A stretch of DNA of 64,000 nucleotides from contig NZ_KB894281.1 of assembly GCF_000374405.1 (NCBI RefSeq), forward strand, positions 409 to 64,408, given 5' to 3'. Positions within the stretch are counted from its first letter, which is position 1; every line of letters begins with the position of its first letter. Made by a program: the position numbers and the translations under genes. A model generated the notes under the pieces. The model was not told the origin of the DNA. It saw nothing but the letters and a program-made list of their open reading frames with translations, and made no database searches. The stretch is from Riemerella columbina DSM 16469. GTDB taxonomy: Bacteria; Bacteroidota; Bacteroidia; Flavobacteriales; Weeksellaceae. Shown in pieces: positions 11,549 through 20,575 of this stretch.

Positions 11549-13270
11549 ATGAATACAATAGACAAAGCTAAAATTTGGCTTTCCGATACTTTTGACGAAG
11601 AAACAAGAAATACCGTAAAACATTTAATTGACACCAATGATGCTTCTCTCGATGATGCCTTTTACAAAAATCTAGAATTCGGTACTGGTGGTATGCGCGG
11701 TATTATGGGAGTAGGAACTAATAGACTCAATAAATACACTTTAGGACAGGCCACACAAGGTTTAGCCAATTACCTACACGAACAATTCCCAAATCAAGAC
11801 ATTAAAGTTGCTATTGCTTACGATGTAAGAAATAATTCTAAAGAGTTTGGAAAAATGGTAGCAGATGTTTTAACGGCTAATGGCATTAAAGTATTATTAT
11901 TCAAAGAACACCGCCCAACACCAGAATTATCATTTACGGTAAGGGACAAAAAATGTCAGGCAGGTATTGTTTTAACGGCATCTCACAATCCACCAGAATA
12001 TAATGGTTATAAAGTATATTGGAACGACGGCGCACAGGTTGTACCTCCAAATGATAAAGCCATTATTCAAGAGGTACTAAACACACCTTACGAGGCTATC
12101 AAATTTAATGGTAATGATGATTTAATTGAATGGATTGGTGCCGAGCAAGATAAGGTATATATCGATGCTTGTATGGAAAACTCTTTGTATCAAAAAGATA
12201 AAGTAGGCTACGATTTGCTAAATATTGTTTTTACCTCAATCCATGGCACTACTTATACCACAATTCCTAAAGCGTTGAAAAAGGCTGGATTTAAAAAAGT
12301 GGATTTGGTGGAGGAGCAAATGATTCCGAGTGGAAACTTCCCAACAGTAGAAAGTCCAAATCCTGAAGAGCCTAAAGCATTAACTATGGCAATGGATTTA
12401 GCCGAAATAACCAATGCGGATATTGTAATTGGAACTGATCCTGATGGCGACCGATTAGGTATTGCTGTGAGAAACCTTGAAGGTAAAATGCAACTTCTGA
12501 ATGGTAACCAAACCAATATGATTCTTACCGATTATATTTTGAAGCAATGGAAAGCCTCAAGAAAAATTAAAGGCAACGAATTTATCGGTTCTACCATTGT
12601 AACTTCGGATGTGTTTTTTGATTTAGCTAAAAAATATGGCGTGGAGTGTAAAGCAGGACTTACGGGTTTTAAATGGATTGGAAAAATGATTCGCGAAGCC
12701 GAAGGCACTCAAAAATTCATTTGTGGTGGTGAGGAAAGTTTCGGATTTATGACAGGGGATTTTGTAAGAGATAAGGACTCTTGTGGCTCTATACTTTTAG
12801 CCTGCGAAATTGCTGCTTGGTGCAAAGCTAATGGCAGAACGATGTATCAATACATGATTGATATCTATAAAGATTTAGGACTTTATCAAGAAGGCTTAGT
12901 GAATGTTGTAAAAAAAGGAAAAGAAGGCGCGGAACAAATCAAACAAATGATGACTGATTTTAGAAATAACCCTGTAAAATCCTTGGCGGGTTCTAAAGTA
13001 GTTTTGGTGAAAGACTATCAAGAGCAAATGGCTTGGGACTTAAACAAAGATAAAAAATCGGTAATGGATGACATTCCAAAATCCAATGTATTGATTTATT
13101 ATACAGAAAATGGAACTAAGGTCGCAATAAGACCTTCAGGAACAGAACCTAAAATTAAATTTTATTTCAGTCTAAAAGATACCATTACTTCTGAAGACGA
13201 ATTTGAACCAAAAGTTGAACAATTAAATAAAACCATTGAAATCATTAAGCAAGATTTAGGCTTAGTTTAA
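11549..13270 (+). CDS. Phosphoglucomutase/phosphomannomutase
   Basis: An alpha-D-phosphohexomutase of 573 residues interconverting hexose 1- and 6-phosphates for glycan and nucleotide-sugar synthesis. The phosphoserine loop is TASHNPPEYNGYKVYW (about residues 142-157), the metal loop is GTDPDGDRLG, the sugar-specificity loop is CGGEESFGF and the phosphate-binding loop is RPSGTEPKIKFY, so all four active-site loops are intact. The length fits the PGM2/PMM branch (about 560-590 residues). Glucose versus mannose specificity cannot be read here. The start is the ATG at 11549; the TTG upstream inside the preceding gene is rejected. An aminotransferase follows 17 bp downstream. Confidence 0.93.
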   Translation: MNTIDKAKIWLSDTFDEETRNTVKHLIDTNDASLDDAFYKNLEFGTGGMRGIMGVGTNRLNKYTLGQATQGLANYLHEQFPNQDIKVAIAYDVRNNSKEFGKMVADVLTANGIKVLLFKEHRPTPELSFTVRDKKCQAGIVLTASHNPPEYNGYKVYWNDGAQVVPPNDKAIIQEVLNTPYEAIKFNGNDDLIEWIGAEQDKVYIDACMENSLYQKDKVGYDLLNIVFTSIHGTTYTTIPKALKKAGFKKVDLVEEQMIPSGNFPTVESPNPEEPKALTMAMDLAEITNADIVIGTDPDGDRLGIAVRNLEGKMQLLNGNQTNMILTDYILKQWKASRKIKGNEFIGSTIVTSDVFFDLAKKYGVECKAGLTGFKWIGKMIREAEGTQKFICGGEESFGFMTGDFVRDKDSCGSILLACEIAAWCKANGRTMYQYMIDIYKDLGLYQEGLVNVVKKGKEGAEQIKQMMTDFRNNPVKSLAGSKVVLVKDYQEQMAWDLNKDKKSVMDDIPKSNVLIYYTENGTKVAIRPSGTEPKIKFYFSLKDTITSEDEFEPKVEQLNKTIEIIKQDLGLV

Positions 13271-13287
13271 AAATAAAATCAAATATT

Positions 13288-14541
13288 ATGAAAGTATCAA
13301 AACTTGCCAATAACCTTATAGCATCAGAAATTATAAAAATTGGCAACCAAGTTAATGACTTAAAAGCAAAAGGCAGAAATATCGCTAATCTTACCATCGG
13401 GGATTTAAATGCACAAATCTACCCTATTCCTTCTAAACTCAAAGAAGAAATAAAAAAAGCATACGATGATAATCAAACCAACTACCCTCCTGCCAACGGT
13501 ATTTTACAGCTAAGAGAGCAGGTTTCAAAAGATATTAAGGAACTGTACAACCTAGATTATTCTCCGGAGCAAATTCAAATTGGAGGTGGTTCTAGACCAT
13601 TAATCTATGCCACTTATCTAAGTATTGTAGATGAAGGGGACAAAGTGGTATATCCCGTACCTTCTTGGAATAATAACCACTATTCATACCTTACCACCGC
13701 AAACAAGGTAGAAGTGGAAACTAAATTGAAAAACAACTTTTTACCTACTGCGGAAGATTTAAAACCTCATTTAGAGGGAGCGGTATTATTGGCTTTATGC
13801 TCACCATCTAACCCAACGGGAACTATGTTTACGGCTTCTCAGTTAAAGGAAATTTGTGAATTGGTTGTAGAAGAGAATAAGCGCAGGTCAGCAGATGAAA
13901 AACCATTGTATTTATTATATGACCAAATCTATGCAATGCTATCTTTTGGTGAAGCACATGTCAATCCAGTAAGTCTAGTTCCAGAGGTTAAAGACTATAC
14001 TATTTTTATTGATGGTGGTTCAAAATGTTTTGCTGCTACTGGTGTAAGAGTTGGATGGGCATTTGGACCAACGCATTTGATGAGTAAACTTAAAGTTTTC
14101 TTAGCCCACATTGGTGCTTGGGCTCCAAAACCTGAACAACACGCGACGGCTAAATTTCTAGCAGATAAAACTGCGGTAAATACCTTCGTTAATGATTTTA
14201 AAGGTAAAATCCAACACAGTTTACAAACCCTTCACGACGGTATTACTGCAATGAAAAATAAAGGTTTTTCCGTAGATAGTATCGAGCCAATGGGAGCGTT
14301 ATATCTTACTTTGAAAATCGATTATATTGGCAAATCTACCCCGAATGGTGATGTATTAAAAGACGGTATGGATTTAGTTATGTATTTGATTAATGAAGCC
14401 GATGTCGCTTTAGTCCCTTTTTCAGCTTTTGGAAATGCAAGCGATATGCCTTGGTTTAGATCCTCGGTAGGTGGATGTTCTTTAGAAGATATCAAAACAA
14501 TGTTACCAAAATTAGAAGCCGCTTTAGCCCAACTAAAATAA
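13288..14541 (+). CDS. Class I/II pyridoxal-phosphate aminotransferase
   Basis: A 417-residue PLP-dependent aminotransferase of fold type I, aspartate aminotransferase-like. The PLP-phosphate region YPPANGILQLREQV and GGSRPLIYATYL is followed by CSPSNPTGTMF (the Asn that stacks on the ring), LYDQIYAMLSFG (Asp/Tyr pair), and the Schiff-base lysine in DGGSKCFAATGVRVGW (about residue 249). A C-terminal substrate-carboxylate Arg is probably in PWFRSSVGG. The amino-acid substrate is not determined. It lies in the same run as the phosphohexomutase. A toxin-antitoxin pair with its own operator begins after it. Confidence 0.9.
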   Translation: MKVSKLANNLIASEIIKIGNQVNDLKAKGRNIANLTIGDLNAQIYPIPSKLKEEIKKAYDDNQTNYPPANGILQLREQVSKDIKELYNLDYSPEQIQIGGGSRPLIYATYLSIVDEGDKVVYPVPSWNNNHYSYLTTANKVEVETKLKNNFLPTAEDLKPHLEGAVLLALCSPSNPTGTMFTASQLKEICELVVEENKRRSADEKPLYLLYDQIYAMLSFGEAHVNPVSLVPEVKDYTIFIDGGSKCFAATGVRVGWAFGPTHLMSKLKVFLAHIGAWAPKPEQHATAKFLADKTAVNTFVNDFKGKIQHSLQTLHDGITAMKNKGFSVDSIEPMGALYLTLKIDYIGKSTPNGDVLKDGMDLVMYLINEADVALVPFSAFGNASDMPWFRSSVGGCSLEDIKTMLPKLEAALAQLK

Positions 14542-14548
14542 TTTTTTG

Positions 14549-14617
14549 TCTACCACAAATGTTAAAATTGAAAAAATTCAATGATAATATTGAAAAAATT
14601 CATATATTTGTGGTAGA
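14549..14617 (+). promoter_or_regulatory. Operator/promoter of the Xre-RES toxin-antitoxin operon
   Basis: A perfect 12-bp inverted repeat, TCTACCACAAAT (14549-14560) and ATTTGTGGTAGA (14606-14617), brackets a direct repeat of ATTGAAAAAATTCA (14567-14580 and 14589-14602, phased at 22 bp). The right arm overlaps a -7 element TATATTTG (14603-14610). The antitoxin ATG follows 14 nt after the arm. This is the layout expected for autorepression by the HTH antitoxin; binding itself is inferred. Confidence 0.7.
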
Positions 14618-14631
14618 TAAAATTTTAAAAG

Positions 14632-15102
14632 ATGAAAACCAAAGCCTATAAACCAAACAAAAATACTTCTGGTTCAGTAAAAGAGCCTATGGTAAGTTAT
14701 GGTGCTACCGCCGTTCAGCAGTATGTAACTCAGGGAGATTATGCCTTAGTGAAAAAGGCAAGACAAGGGATGGATACGACTCTATTTTATACTTTATCAC
14801 AATCTCTAAACATCCCCGAAAAAACTTTGGCATCAGTGATTAATCTTTCACCAAGAACCATTAGTAATTATCGTGAGCAGCAAAAGACTTTAGACCCAAA
14901 TTACAGCGAGCATCTTTTAAAGATTGCCAACCTTTATAGTTTAGGTCAAGAAATTTTTGGTACTTTAGACGAGTTCAATCAGTGGATGGAACGCCCATTC
15001 TACAACTCTAAAGAATGCCCTAAAGATTTTCTTAATACTTATGCGGGTGTAGAGCTCATCATCCAAGAGATAGAAAAACTAGCCCAAGGTTACCCTGTAT
15101 AG
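14632..15102 (+). CDS. Xre/MbcA/ParS-type antitoxin (DUF2384)
   Basis: A 156-residue antitoxin of the RES-Xre type II toxin-antitoxin family. An HTH-like region at about residues 50-80 (TLSQSLNIPEKTLASVINLS, then PRTISNYREQQKTLDP) is followed by a DUF2384 C-terminal domain ending FLNTYAGVELIIQEIEKLAQGYPV, the part that normally covers the toxin active site. It should neutralise the following RES protein and repress its own promoter, where inverted and direct repeats are seen. The toxin gene begins 1 bp after the stop, the usual antitoxin-first order. Confidence 0.9.
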   Translation: MKTKAYKPNKNTSGSVKEPMVSYGATAVQQYVTQGDYALVKKARQGMDTTLFYTLSQSLNIPEKTLASVINLSPRTISNYREQQKTLDPNYSEHLLKIANLYSLGQEIFGTLDEFNQWMERPFYNSKECPKDFLNTYAGVELIIQEIEKLAQGYPV

Positions 15103-15103
15103 T

Positions 15104-15577
15104 ATGTTGGCTTTTAGGATTGTACATCGAAAATATGCCAATACATTATTTGCCAGCGGTATGGAAGGCAGGTGGAATTTAGAAGGAAGAAAAGTACTCT
15201 ATACGGCTGAAAGTGTAGCCCTTGCGTATTTGGAAACCATGTATTATCGACGAGGCTTGGGCTATGATAAAGATTTTAAAATCATGGTGATAGAAGTACC
15301 TAACAATGCCTCTATCTTACAAATTGAAGATAGTAAATTACCAAAAGATTGGCGAGATTTTAGAAACTATTCGGCATGTCAGGAGTTGGGAGAAGATTGG
15401 TTTTCAAAAGGTGAAAATTTAATCCTAAAAGTCCCTTCTGCGGTAGTCGTAAATAATTATAATTTAGTATTGAATACGCTACACCCAGATTATCAAAAAG
15501 TAAAATTGATAGACACATTAGACTTCAAACCTGATGCCCGTCTTGAAGAAATTTTAAAGAAATATGAAGCGAAATAA
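15104..15577 (+). CDS. RES-domain toxin, predicted NAD+-degrading
   Basis: A 157-residue RES-domain protein, the toxin of the pair. Known RES toxins (for example MbcT) break down cellular NAD+. The conserved Arg, Tyr, Glu and Ser positions are visible in [39 protein letters not shown] (about residues 22-44) and the C-terminal [21 protein letters not shown]. No key residue looks lost, so the toxin should be functional. Its last 14 bp overlap the start of kdsB, so an essential LPS gene follows directly and may be co-read from the toxin-antitoxin promoter. Confidence 0.88.
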   Translation: MLAFRIVHRKYANTLFASGMEGRWNLEGRKVLYTAESVALAYLETMYYRRGLGYDKDFKIMVIEVPNNASILQIEDSKLPKDWRDFRNYSACQELGEDWFSKGENLILKVPSAVVVNNYNLVLNTLHPDYQKVKLIDTLDFKPDARLEEILKKYEAK

Positions 15578-16304
15578 AACCATTGCGATAATTCCTGCCA
15601 GATATAAAGCCAGTCGATTTCCCGGTAAATTGATGCAGTTGTTAGGCGATAAAACTGTCATTACCACTACATATAATAATGTAAAAAACACCCAATTGTT
15701 TGATGAAGTGTTTGTAGCCACAGATTCTGAAATTATTTATCAAGAAATCATCAATAATGGTGGAAAAGTAGTGATGACTGGGCAACATGAAACTGGAAGT
15801 GACCGCATTGCCGAAGCCGTAGAAAATATAGATTGTGATATTGTAGTGAATGTTCAAGGCGATGAGCCTTTTCTAAAATTAGAACCTTTAGAACAATTGA
15901 TTTCAGTGTTTGAAAAAGATACGGCACAAGAAATTTCTTTAGCTTCACTTAAAATTCAGCTTCATGATAAAGCAGAAATTGAAAGCCCACATAATGTAAA
16001 AGTCATTACCGATTTACAAGATTTTGCGTTATATTTCAGCCGTTCGGTTATTCCTTATCACAGAGAAAAAACGCTAGATGCAAAATATTTTAAACATATT
16101 GGCGTTTATGCATTTAGGAAATCGGCATTGTTGAAATTCGCCCAATTAGAAATGTCACCGCTAGAAAAAATAGAAAAAATAGAGTGCATTCGCTATTTGG
16201 AACACGGCATGAAAATAAAAATGATAGAAACCGATTTTGTAGGCGTAGGTATAGATGTTCCCGAAGACTTGGAACGCGCCAAGCAATTATTAAAACTTAA
16301 ATAA
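15564..16304 (+). CDS. kdsB: 3-deoxy-manno-octulosonate cytidylyltransferase (CMP-KDO synthetase)
   Basis: Activates KDO with CTP to give CMP-KDO for lipid A/LPS inner-core synthesis, in the cytosol. The 246-residue length is standard. Signatures: [25 protein letters not shown] (CTP-binding N-terminus), [21 protein letters not shown] (metal-binding Asp), [12 protein letters not shown] and [13 protein letters not shown], then [18 protein letters not shown]. The start overlaps the RES toxin gene by 14 bp, consistent with translational coupling. The next gene begins 5 bp after the stop. Confidence 0.96.
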   Translation: MKRNKTIAIIPARYKASRFPGKLMQLLGDKTVITTTYNNVKNTQLFDEVFVATDSEIIYQEIINNGGKVVMTGQHETGSDRIAEAVENIDCDIVVNVQGDEPFLKLEPLEQLISVFEKDTAQEISLASLKIQLHDKAEIESPHNVKVITDLQDFALYFSRSVIPYHREKTLDAKYFKHIGVYAFRKSALLKFAQLEMSPLEKIEKIECIRYLEHGMKIKMIETDFVGVGIDVPEDLERAKQLLKLK

Positions 16305-16309
16305 TCCAC

Positions 16310-16975
16310 ATGAAAAAGATATTTTTAATTTTGTTTTTTGGAGTTGCCACTATGGCGTATCCTCAAACAGCAAAAGATATAATCAACCAAAATATAGAAG
16401 CTACGGGCGGACTTACCAAATGGAAATTGCTCAACTCTATTCTGTTGCAAGGCAAGGTAACCCTAGGTATTTCCGAAGCTTATCCTATTAAAATTTATCA
16501 GCAACGCCCCAACCTTACAAAAACCACGATTTTTATTAATAATAAAGAAAATATTATCGAGGCATACGATGGCAAAAAAGGCTATGCGATGAACTATGCG
16601 AACAATAAACTTCAAGAGTTTGCAGACTATCAACCTCAAAGTTTTGATACCGACTTTATAGATTTTGAAGCTAAGGGCTTTTCCGCTACTATTCTAGGCA
16701 AAGATAAAATAGGAGACCAACTTTGTTATAAAGTAGAACTGACTAAAAATATAAACAAAACCCTATATTACTTCGATACCGACAGTTATATGTTACTTAA
16801 AGAAGTTAAAAATGGGGAAAGTCTAACTTATTCTGACTTTAGAAAAGTGGGAAATCTCGTGATGCCTTTTAGAATTGAATCTTCAAATCCTAAAAATGAA
16901 GGCAATTATGTAATGACTTTCACTAAAATTGAAACCAATAAAGTATTTCCAGAAAATACATTTAAAATTAAATAA
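16310..16975 (+). CDS. Periplasmic LolA-like protein
   Basis: A 221-residue exported protein with a signal peptide (MKKIFLILFFGVATMAYPQ). The body looks like the outer-membrane-lipoprotein-sorting (LolA/LolB-like) half-barrel fold: ATGGLTKWKLLNSILLQGKVT, IKIYQQRPNLTKTTIFI, IEAYDGKKGYAMNY and a C-terminal SYMLLKEVKNGESLTYSDFRKVGNLVMPFRIES. Such proteins bind lipid or lipoprotein tails in the periplasm, but this Bacteroidota subgroup is uncharacterised. It sits 5 bp after kdsB and 2 bp before the glutathione peroxidase, so it belongs to the same operon. Confidence 0.65.
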   Translation: MKKIFLILFFGVATMAYPQTAKDIINQNIEATGGLTKWKLLNSILLQGKVTLGISEAYPIKIYQQRPNLTKTTIFINNKENIIEAYDGKKGYAMNYANNKLQEFADYQPQSFDTDFIDFEAKGFSATILGKDKIGDQLCYKVELTKNINKTLYYFDTDSYMLLKEVKNGESLTYSDFRKVGNLVMPFRIESSNPKNEGNYVMTFTKIETNKVFPENTFKIK

Positions 16976-16977
16976 TT

Positions 16978-17559
16978 ATGAAAAGAGTATTTATATTCCT
17001 ATTGTCTGTATTAGCACTGGTACAATGTAATAGTAAGAAGCAATCCAATAGCGATGCACAAAAAGAGGAAGCCCAACCTCAGTTATCAAAATCCATTTAC
17101 GATTATAAAGTAGAAGGTTTAGACGGCGGGGAAATTAATTTTGCAGACTTTAAGGGTAAAAAAATCCTTATTGTAAACACCGCCTCTGAGTGTGGTTTTA
17201 CGCCTCAATATGAAGATTTAGAAAAGTTGTACCAAACTTATAAAGACCAATTGGTAGTAGTAGGGTTTCCTGCAAACAACTTTAAAGGGCAAGAGCCAGG
17301 AACCAATGAAGAGATAAAAGAATTTTGCCAGCGTAACTATGGGGTCACTTTCCCTATGGCGGCTAAAGTTTCCGTAAAAGGAGATGATACAGCTCCTATC
17401 TTCCAATTTTTAACAGAAAAGGAGCTGAACGGTGTTAAGAATACCACTATTCTTTGGAACTTTACGAAATTTCTTTTAGACGAAAACGGAAAATTGATTG
17501 ATTCCTATGTGAGTACCACCAGCCCAACCAGTGAGAAAATCACCAAACACTTAAAATAA
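16978..17559 (+). CDS. Glutathione peroxidase-family lipoprotein
   Basis: A thiol peroxidase of 193 residues that should reduce hydroperoxides, probably with thioredoxin-like donors, as most bacterial members do. The signal peptide ends in a lipobox (LVQC, Cys17), placing it in the envelope. The peroxidatic residue is Cys72 in NTASECGFTPQY, so it is a Cys enzyme and not a selenoenzyme. The partner segments FPANNFKGQEPG (Gln) and ILWNFTKFLLD (Trp, Asn) are present, and a second Cys lies in EEIKEFCQRNYG. It ends an operon and is followed by an intrinsic terminator. Confidence 0.9.
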   Translation: MKRVFIFLLSVLALVQCNSKKQSNSDAQKEEAQPQLSKSIYDYKVEGLDGGEINFADFKGKKILIVNTASECGFTPQYEDLEKLYQTYKDQLVVVGFPANNFKGQEPGTNEEIKEFCQRNYGVTFPMAAKVSVKGDDTAPIFQFLTEKELNGVKNTTILWNFTKFLLDENGKLIDSYVSTTSPTSEKITKHLK

Positions 17560-17563
17560 AATT

Positions 17564-17593
17564 TGACACCGCTCCACTTTAGGAGCGGTTTTC
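17564..17593 (+). terminator. Intrinsic terminator after the glutathione peroxidase gene
   Basis: ACCGCTCC (17568-17575) pairs perfectly with GGAGCGGT (17582-17589) across a 6-nt loop and is followed by T residues. Confidence 0.85.
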
Positions 17594-17615
17594 GATTAAT
17601 GCCATTTAAAATTCG

Positions 17616-17623
17616 TAATTTTG
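17616..17623 (+). promoter_or_regulatory. -7 element TAATTTTG before NDH-2
   Basis: TAATTTTG fits TAnnTTTG and ends 18 nt before the ATG. No exact TTTG is seen upstream at 19 bp; a TTTTC near 17588-17592, at the end of the terminator, is the nearest candidate. Confidence 0.45.
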
Positions 17624-17641
17624 ACACTTTAATTTCAATCT

Positions 17642-18904
17642 ATGGAAGCGAGAGAAAAAATAATCATTATAGGCGGTGGGTTTGCGGGTCTTCAATTGGC
17701 AAAAAAACTCAACAATAAAAGAAAAAAAGTATTGGTTTTAGATAAAGTCAATCATCATATGTTCCAACCCTTATTCTATCAGGTGGCGTGTGGTCGTATT
17801 GAGCCGTCTAATATTTCCTTCCCTTTTAGAAAGATATTTCAACGGTCTAAAAATATACAATACCGTATGACGGAAGTAACAAAAATACTTCCCAACGAAA
17901 AGAAAATCATCACAGAAGATACCGAATATACTTACGACAAATTAGTCATTGCTACGGGTTGCCGAACTAATTTTTTTGGTAATGACAAGATGGAATCGCT
18001 GTGCTACGGCATGAAAAACACGCAAGAAGCCATCAGCATTAGAAATCATATTTTATTAACTTTTGAAAAGCTCATCATCGAAAGAAAGCGTTCCGATGAT
18101 GGCAATTGGAATATCGTCATTGTAGGCAGTGGTCCTACGGGGGTAGAATTGGCGGGAGCTTTTGCTGAAATGAAAGCCCAAATTTTGCCAAAAGATTATC
18201 CTAAAATGAGTTTCCATGATTTAAAAATCATCCTTGTAAGTGCTACCGAAAAACCTCTCGCTGTAATGAGTGAAGAGGCACAGCAAAAATCTGAGCAATA
18301 CTTGAAAAATTTAGGTGTACATTTCATTAGCAATGAAAAAGTAGTTGACTACGATGGTGATAAAGTCTACCTCGATAGTGGTAGAGAAATCCCTTCCAAT
18401 AATGTAATTTGGGCAGCGGGTGTCACGGGGAATATTATTGATGGCATCCAAAAAGAGCAAATCAATAGAAACCGATACATCGTAGACCGATACAATAGGA
18501 TAAAAGGATATAAAGATATTTTCGCTATTGGAGATATCGCTTATATGGAAACGCCTAAATATCCTCATGGACATCCTCAGGTGGCGAATGTTGCCATTAA
18601 CCAAGGGAAAAATTTAGGTGAAAACATTTGCAAATCATCAGAACAAGATTGGACAGAATACGAGTATCACGACAAAGGTTCTATGGCAACCATTGGAAAA
18701 TACCGCGCCGTAGTGGATTTACCATTCATTAAATTTCAAGGGATTTTCGCTTGGTATTTTTGGATGTTCTTACATTTGATGTTAATTTTATCCGTACGAA
18801 ATAAAATCGCGATATTTTTTAATTGGATGTGGAGCTATATCAATGGTGATTCTTCACTACGCCTCATCATCCTTCCTAATCGAAAAAATAATACCATACA
18901 ATAA
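17642..18904 (+). CDS. ndh: Type II NADH:quinone oxidoreductase
   Basis: A 420-residue FAD flavoprotein that passes electrons from NADH to menaquinone without pumping ions. The FAD dinucleotide fold is at the N-terminus ([15 protein letters not shown]), NAD binding is in [18 protein letters not shown] (about residues 161-178), and the second FAD contact is [12 protein letters not shown]. The C-terminus ([17 protein letters not shown], then [12 protein letters not shown]) is amphipathic or hydrophobic and is the membrane anchor typical of bacterial NDH-2. Its stop codon overlaps the trmD start by 1 bp. Confidence 0.92.
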   Translation: MEAREKIIIIGGGFAGLQLAKKLNNKRKKVLVLDKVNHHMFQPLFYQVACGRIEPSNISFPFRKIFQRSKNIQYRMTEVTKILPNEKKIITEDTEYTYDKLVIATGCRTNFFGNDKMESLCYGMKNTQEAISIRNHILLTFEKLIIERKRSDDGNWNIVIVGSGPTGVELAGAFAEMKAQILPKDYPKMSFHDLKIILVSATEKPLAVMSEEAQQKSEQYLKNLGVHFISNEKVVDYDGDKVYLDSGREIPSNNVIWAAGVTGNIIDGIQKEQINRNRYIVDRYNRIKGYKDIFAIGDIAYMETPKYPHGHPQVANVAINQGKNLGENICKSSEQDWTEYEYHDKGSMATIGKYRAVVDLPFIKFQGIFAWYFWMFLHLMLILSVRNKIAIFFNWMWSYINGDSSLRLIILPNRKNNTIQ

Positions 18905-19581
18905 TGAGAATAGATATCATTAGCGTATTGCCAGAGTTGATGGAAAGCCCTTTTAAGGCATCCATTTTAAAAAGAGCAATGGAAAAAGGAGCGGCAGAAG
19001 TTCATTTTCATCATTTAAGAGAGTGGGGCATTGGAAAACATCGTCAGGTAGATGATGAACCTTATGGTGGCGGTGCAGGTATGGTAATGATGGTAGAGCC
19101 CATAGACCAATGCATCTCAAAACTAAAATCCGAACGCCAGTATGATGAAGTCATCTACCTCACTCCCGATGGTGAAACCCTAAACCAAAAGATGGCAAAT
19201 ACCTTATCTTTAAAGGACAATATCATCCTGCTATGTGGACATTACAAAGGGATTGACCAGCGGGTAAGAGATTTACATATTACCAAAGAAGTTTCTATCG
19301 GGGATTTTGTATTAACGGGTGGCGAATTGGCAGCCTGTGTGCTTGCAGATGCTGTTATTCGTTTACTTCCAGGAGTTCTTAATGATGAGCAATCGGCATT
19401 AACGGATAGCTTTCAAGATGATTTATTAGCCCCTCCTATCTATACCAGACCCGAAGTGTACCAAGGCTTAGAAGTCCCTAAAGTTTTGCTAAGTGGCAAT
19501 TTTGGAAAGATTGAAGATTGGCGCTACGAGCAAGCCTTAGAAATTACAAAACAAAAAAGACCAGATTTACTAAAAGATTAA
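18904..19581 (+). CDS. trmD: tRNA (guanine-N1)-methyltransferase TrmD
   Basis: Makes m1G37 in tRNAs reading CNN-type codons, using S-adenosylmethionine, which guards the reading frame. At 225 residues it has the standard length. The trefoil-knot signatures are present: DIISVLPEL at the start, [37 protein letters not shown] and [21 protein letters not shown]. The usual rpsP-rimM-trmD-rplS context is absent, since it lies between NDH-2 and an endonuclease/phosphatase-family gene. The 1-bp overlap with ndh suggests coupling. Confidence 0.96.
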   Translation: MRIDIISVLPELMESPFKASILKRAMEKGAAEVHFHHLREWGIGKHRQVDDEPYGGGAGMVMMVEPIDQCISKLKSERQYDEVIYLTPDGETLNQKMANTLSLKDNIILLCGHYKGIDQRVRDLHITKEVSIGDFVLTGGELAACVLADAVIRLLPGVLNDEQSALTDSFQDDLLAPPIYTRPEVYQGLEVPKVLLSGNFGKIEDWRYEQALEITKQKRPDLLKD

Positions 19582-19592
19582 TTCAATACATT

Positions 19593-20513
19593 TTGACTTA
19601 TATTGCTTTTTATAATACCGAAAATTTCTTCCCCCCAGAGTCGCCCTTTTTACCAGCGTCTTGGGATAATAAAAAATACCTTCATAAAAGACAAAATCTG
19701 GTGAAGGTTTTTGAGTTAATGAAACATCAATATGGCAGTCTTCCCGCCCTAATCGGTTTGGCTGAAATAGGGAATAAAAAAGTAGTAAAAGAGCTATTGG
19801 ATTTTCCTATTTTTGAAAAAAACTATGGCTATATCCACTATGAATCACCAGATGAAAGAGGCATAGATGTAGCCCTTACTTATGATAAAACCAGAATCCA
19901 TATTCTACATTCCGAACCTATTCGCTACGAATTTGAAATGAACAATGGCAGAGAGTTTTATATGGATACCACGCGAGATGTTCTCTATGTTCAGCTTGAA
20001 ATTTTAGGTCAGAAATTACATTATTTTTTGGTTCATTTGCCTTCTAAACGAGATAAAGACATCAATTTAGACAAACGCAATCATATTTTATCAAGCATTA
20101 AAGAAAAGATTGAGTCTATCATTTTAAATCAAAAAGAAGCCGTAATTGTAGCGGGTGATTTTAACGAAAATCCTAACGAGGCTAATCTTCAAGAATTTAG
20201 ATACCACGAAGGCATCAGTGAAATTTTAGAGAATCCTTTTTTAAAACATTTTTATCAGCACCACTACTCTACTTTTCATCATAAACAAGGGCTTTTGTTC
20301 GACCAAATCATGTGTTCGCAACATTTTTTTAATGCCCAGTTTCCATTACAATATAAAACATCAGTAGTGTTTGCAAGAAAGGAGCTGTCCAGAAAAGATG
20401 ACTTAAAACTTTTAAGACCTAACCGAACCTACTCAGGCACAAGATATATCGGTGGATATAGCGACCATTTTCCAGTCTTATTATGCTTCGATGAAAGCAA
20501 AAATCAGGCATAA
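19593..20513 (+). CDS. Endonuclease/exonuclease/phosphatase family protein
   Basis: A 306-residue member of the EEP (DNase I-like) metal-dependent phosphoesterase fold. The residues expected are visible: Asn in AFYNTENFF at the start, the metal-binding Glu in LIGLAEIGNKKV, the catalytic VAGDFNENPNE, and the C-terminal GGYSDHFPVLL (Asp-His). The substrate could be DNA, RNA, a phospholipid or an inositol phosphate. No signal peptide is seen. I choose the TTG at 19593, 11 nt after the trmD stop, because the protein then begins with the conserved TYIAFYNTENFF; no in-frame ATG precedes that motif. The alternative upstream start would overlap trmD by 60 bp. Confidence 0.78.
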   Translation: MTYIAFYNTENFFPPESPFLPASWDNKKYLHKRQNLVKVFELMKHQYGSLPALIGLAEIGNKKVVKELLDFPIFEKNYGYIHYESPDERGIDVALTYDKTRIHILHSEPIRYEFEMNNGREFYMDTTRDVLYVQLEILGQKLHYFLVHLPSKRDKDINLDKRNHILSSIKEKIESIILNQKEAVIVAGDFNENPNEANLQEFRYHEGISEILENPFLKHFYQHHYSTFHHKQGLLFDQIMCSQHFFNAQFPLQYKTSVVFARKELSRKDDLKLLRPNRTYSGTRYIGGYSDHFPVLLCFDESKNQA

Positions 20514-20540
20514 ACTAAAGGAAAAAATATTTAACTTTAG

Positions 20541-20548
20541 TATCTTTG
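20541..20548 (+). promoter_or_regulatory. -7 element TATCTTTG before deoC
   Basis: TATCTTTG fits TAnnTTTG and ends 27 nt before the chosen deoC ATG. No TTTG or TTG is evident at the expected upstream distance. Confidence 0.45.
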
Positions 20549-20575
20549 ACAAAAATTTTAAAATCTTTTTATACA

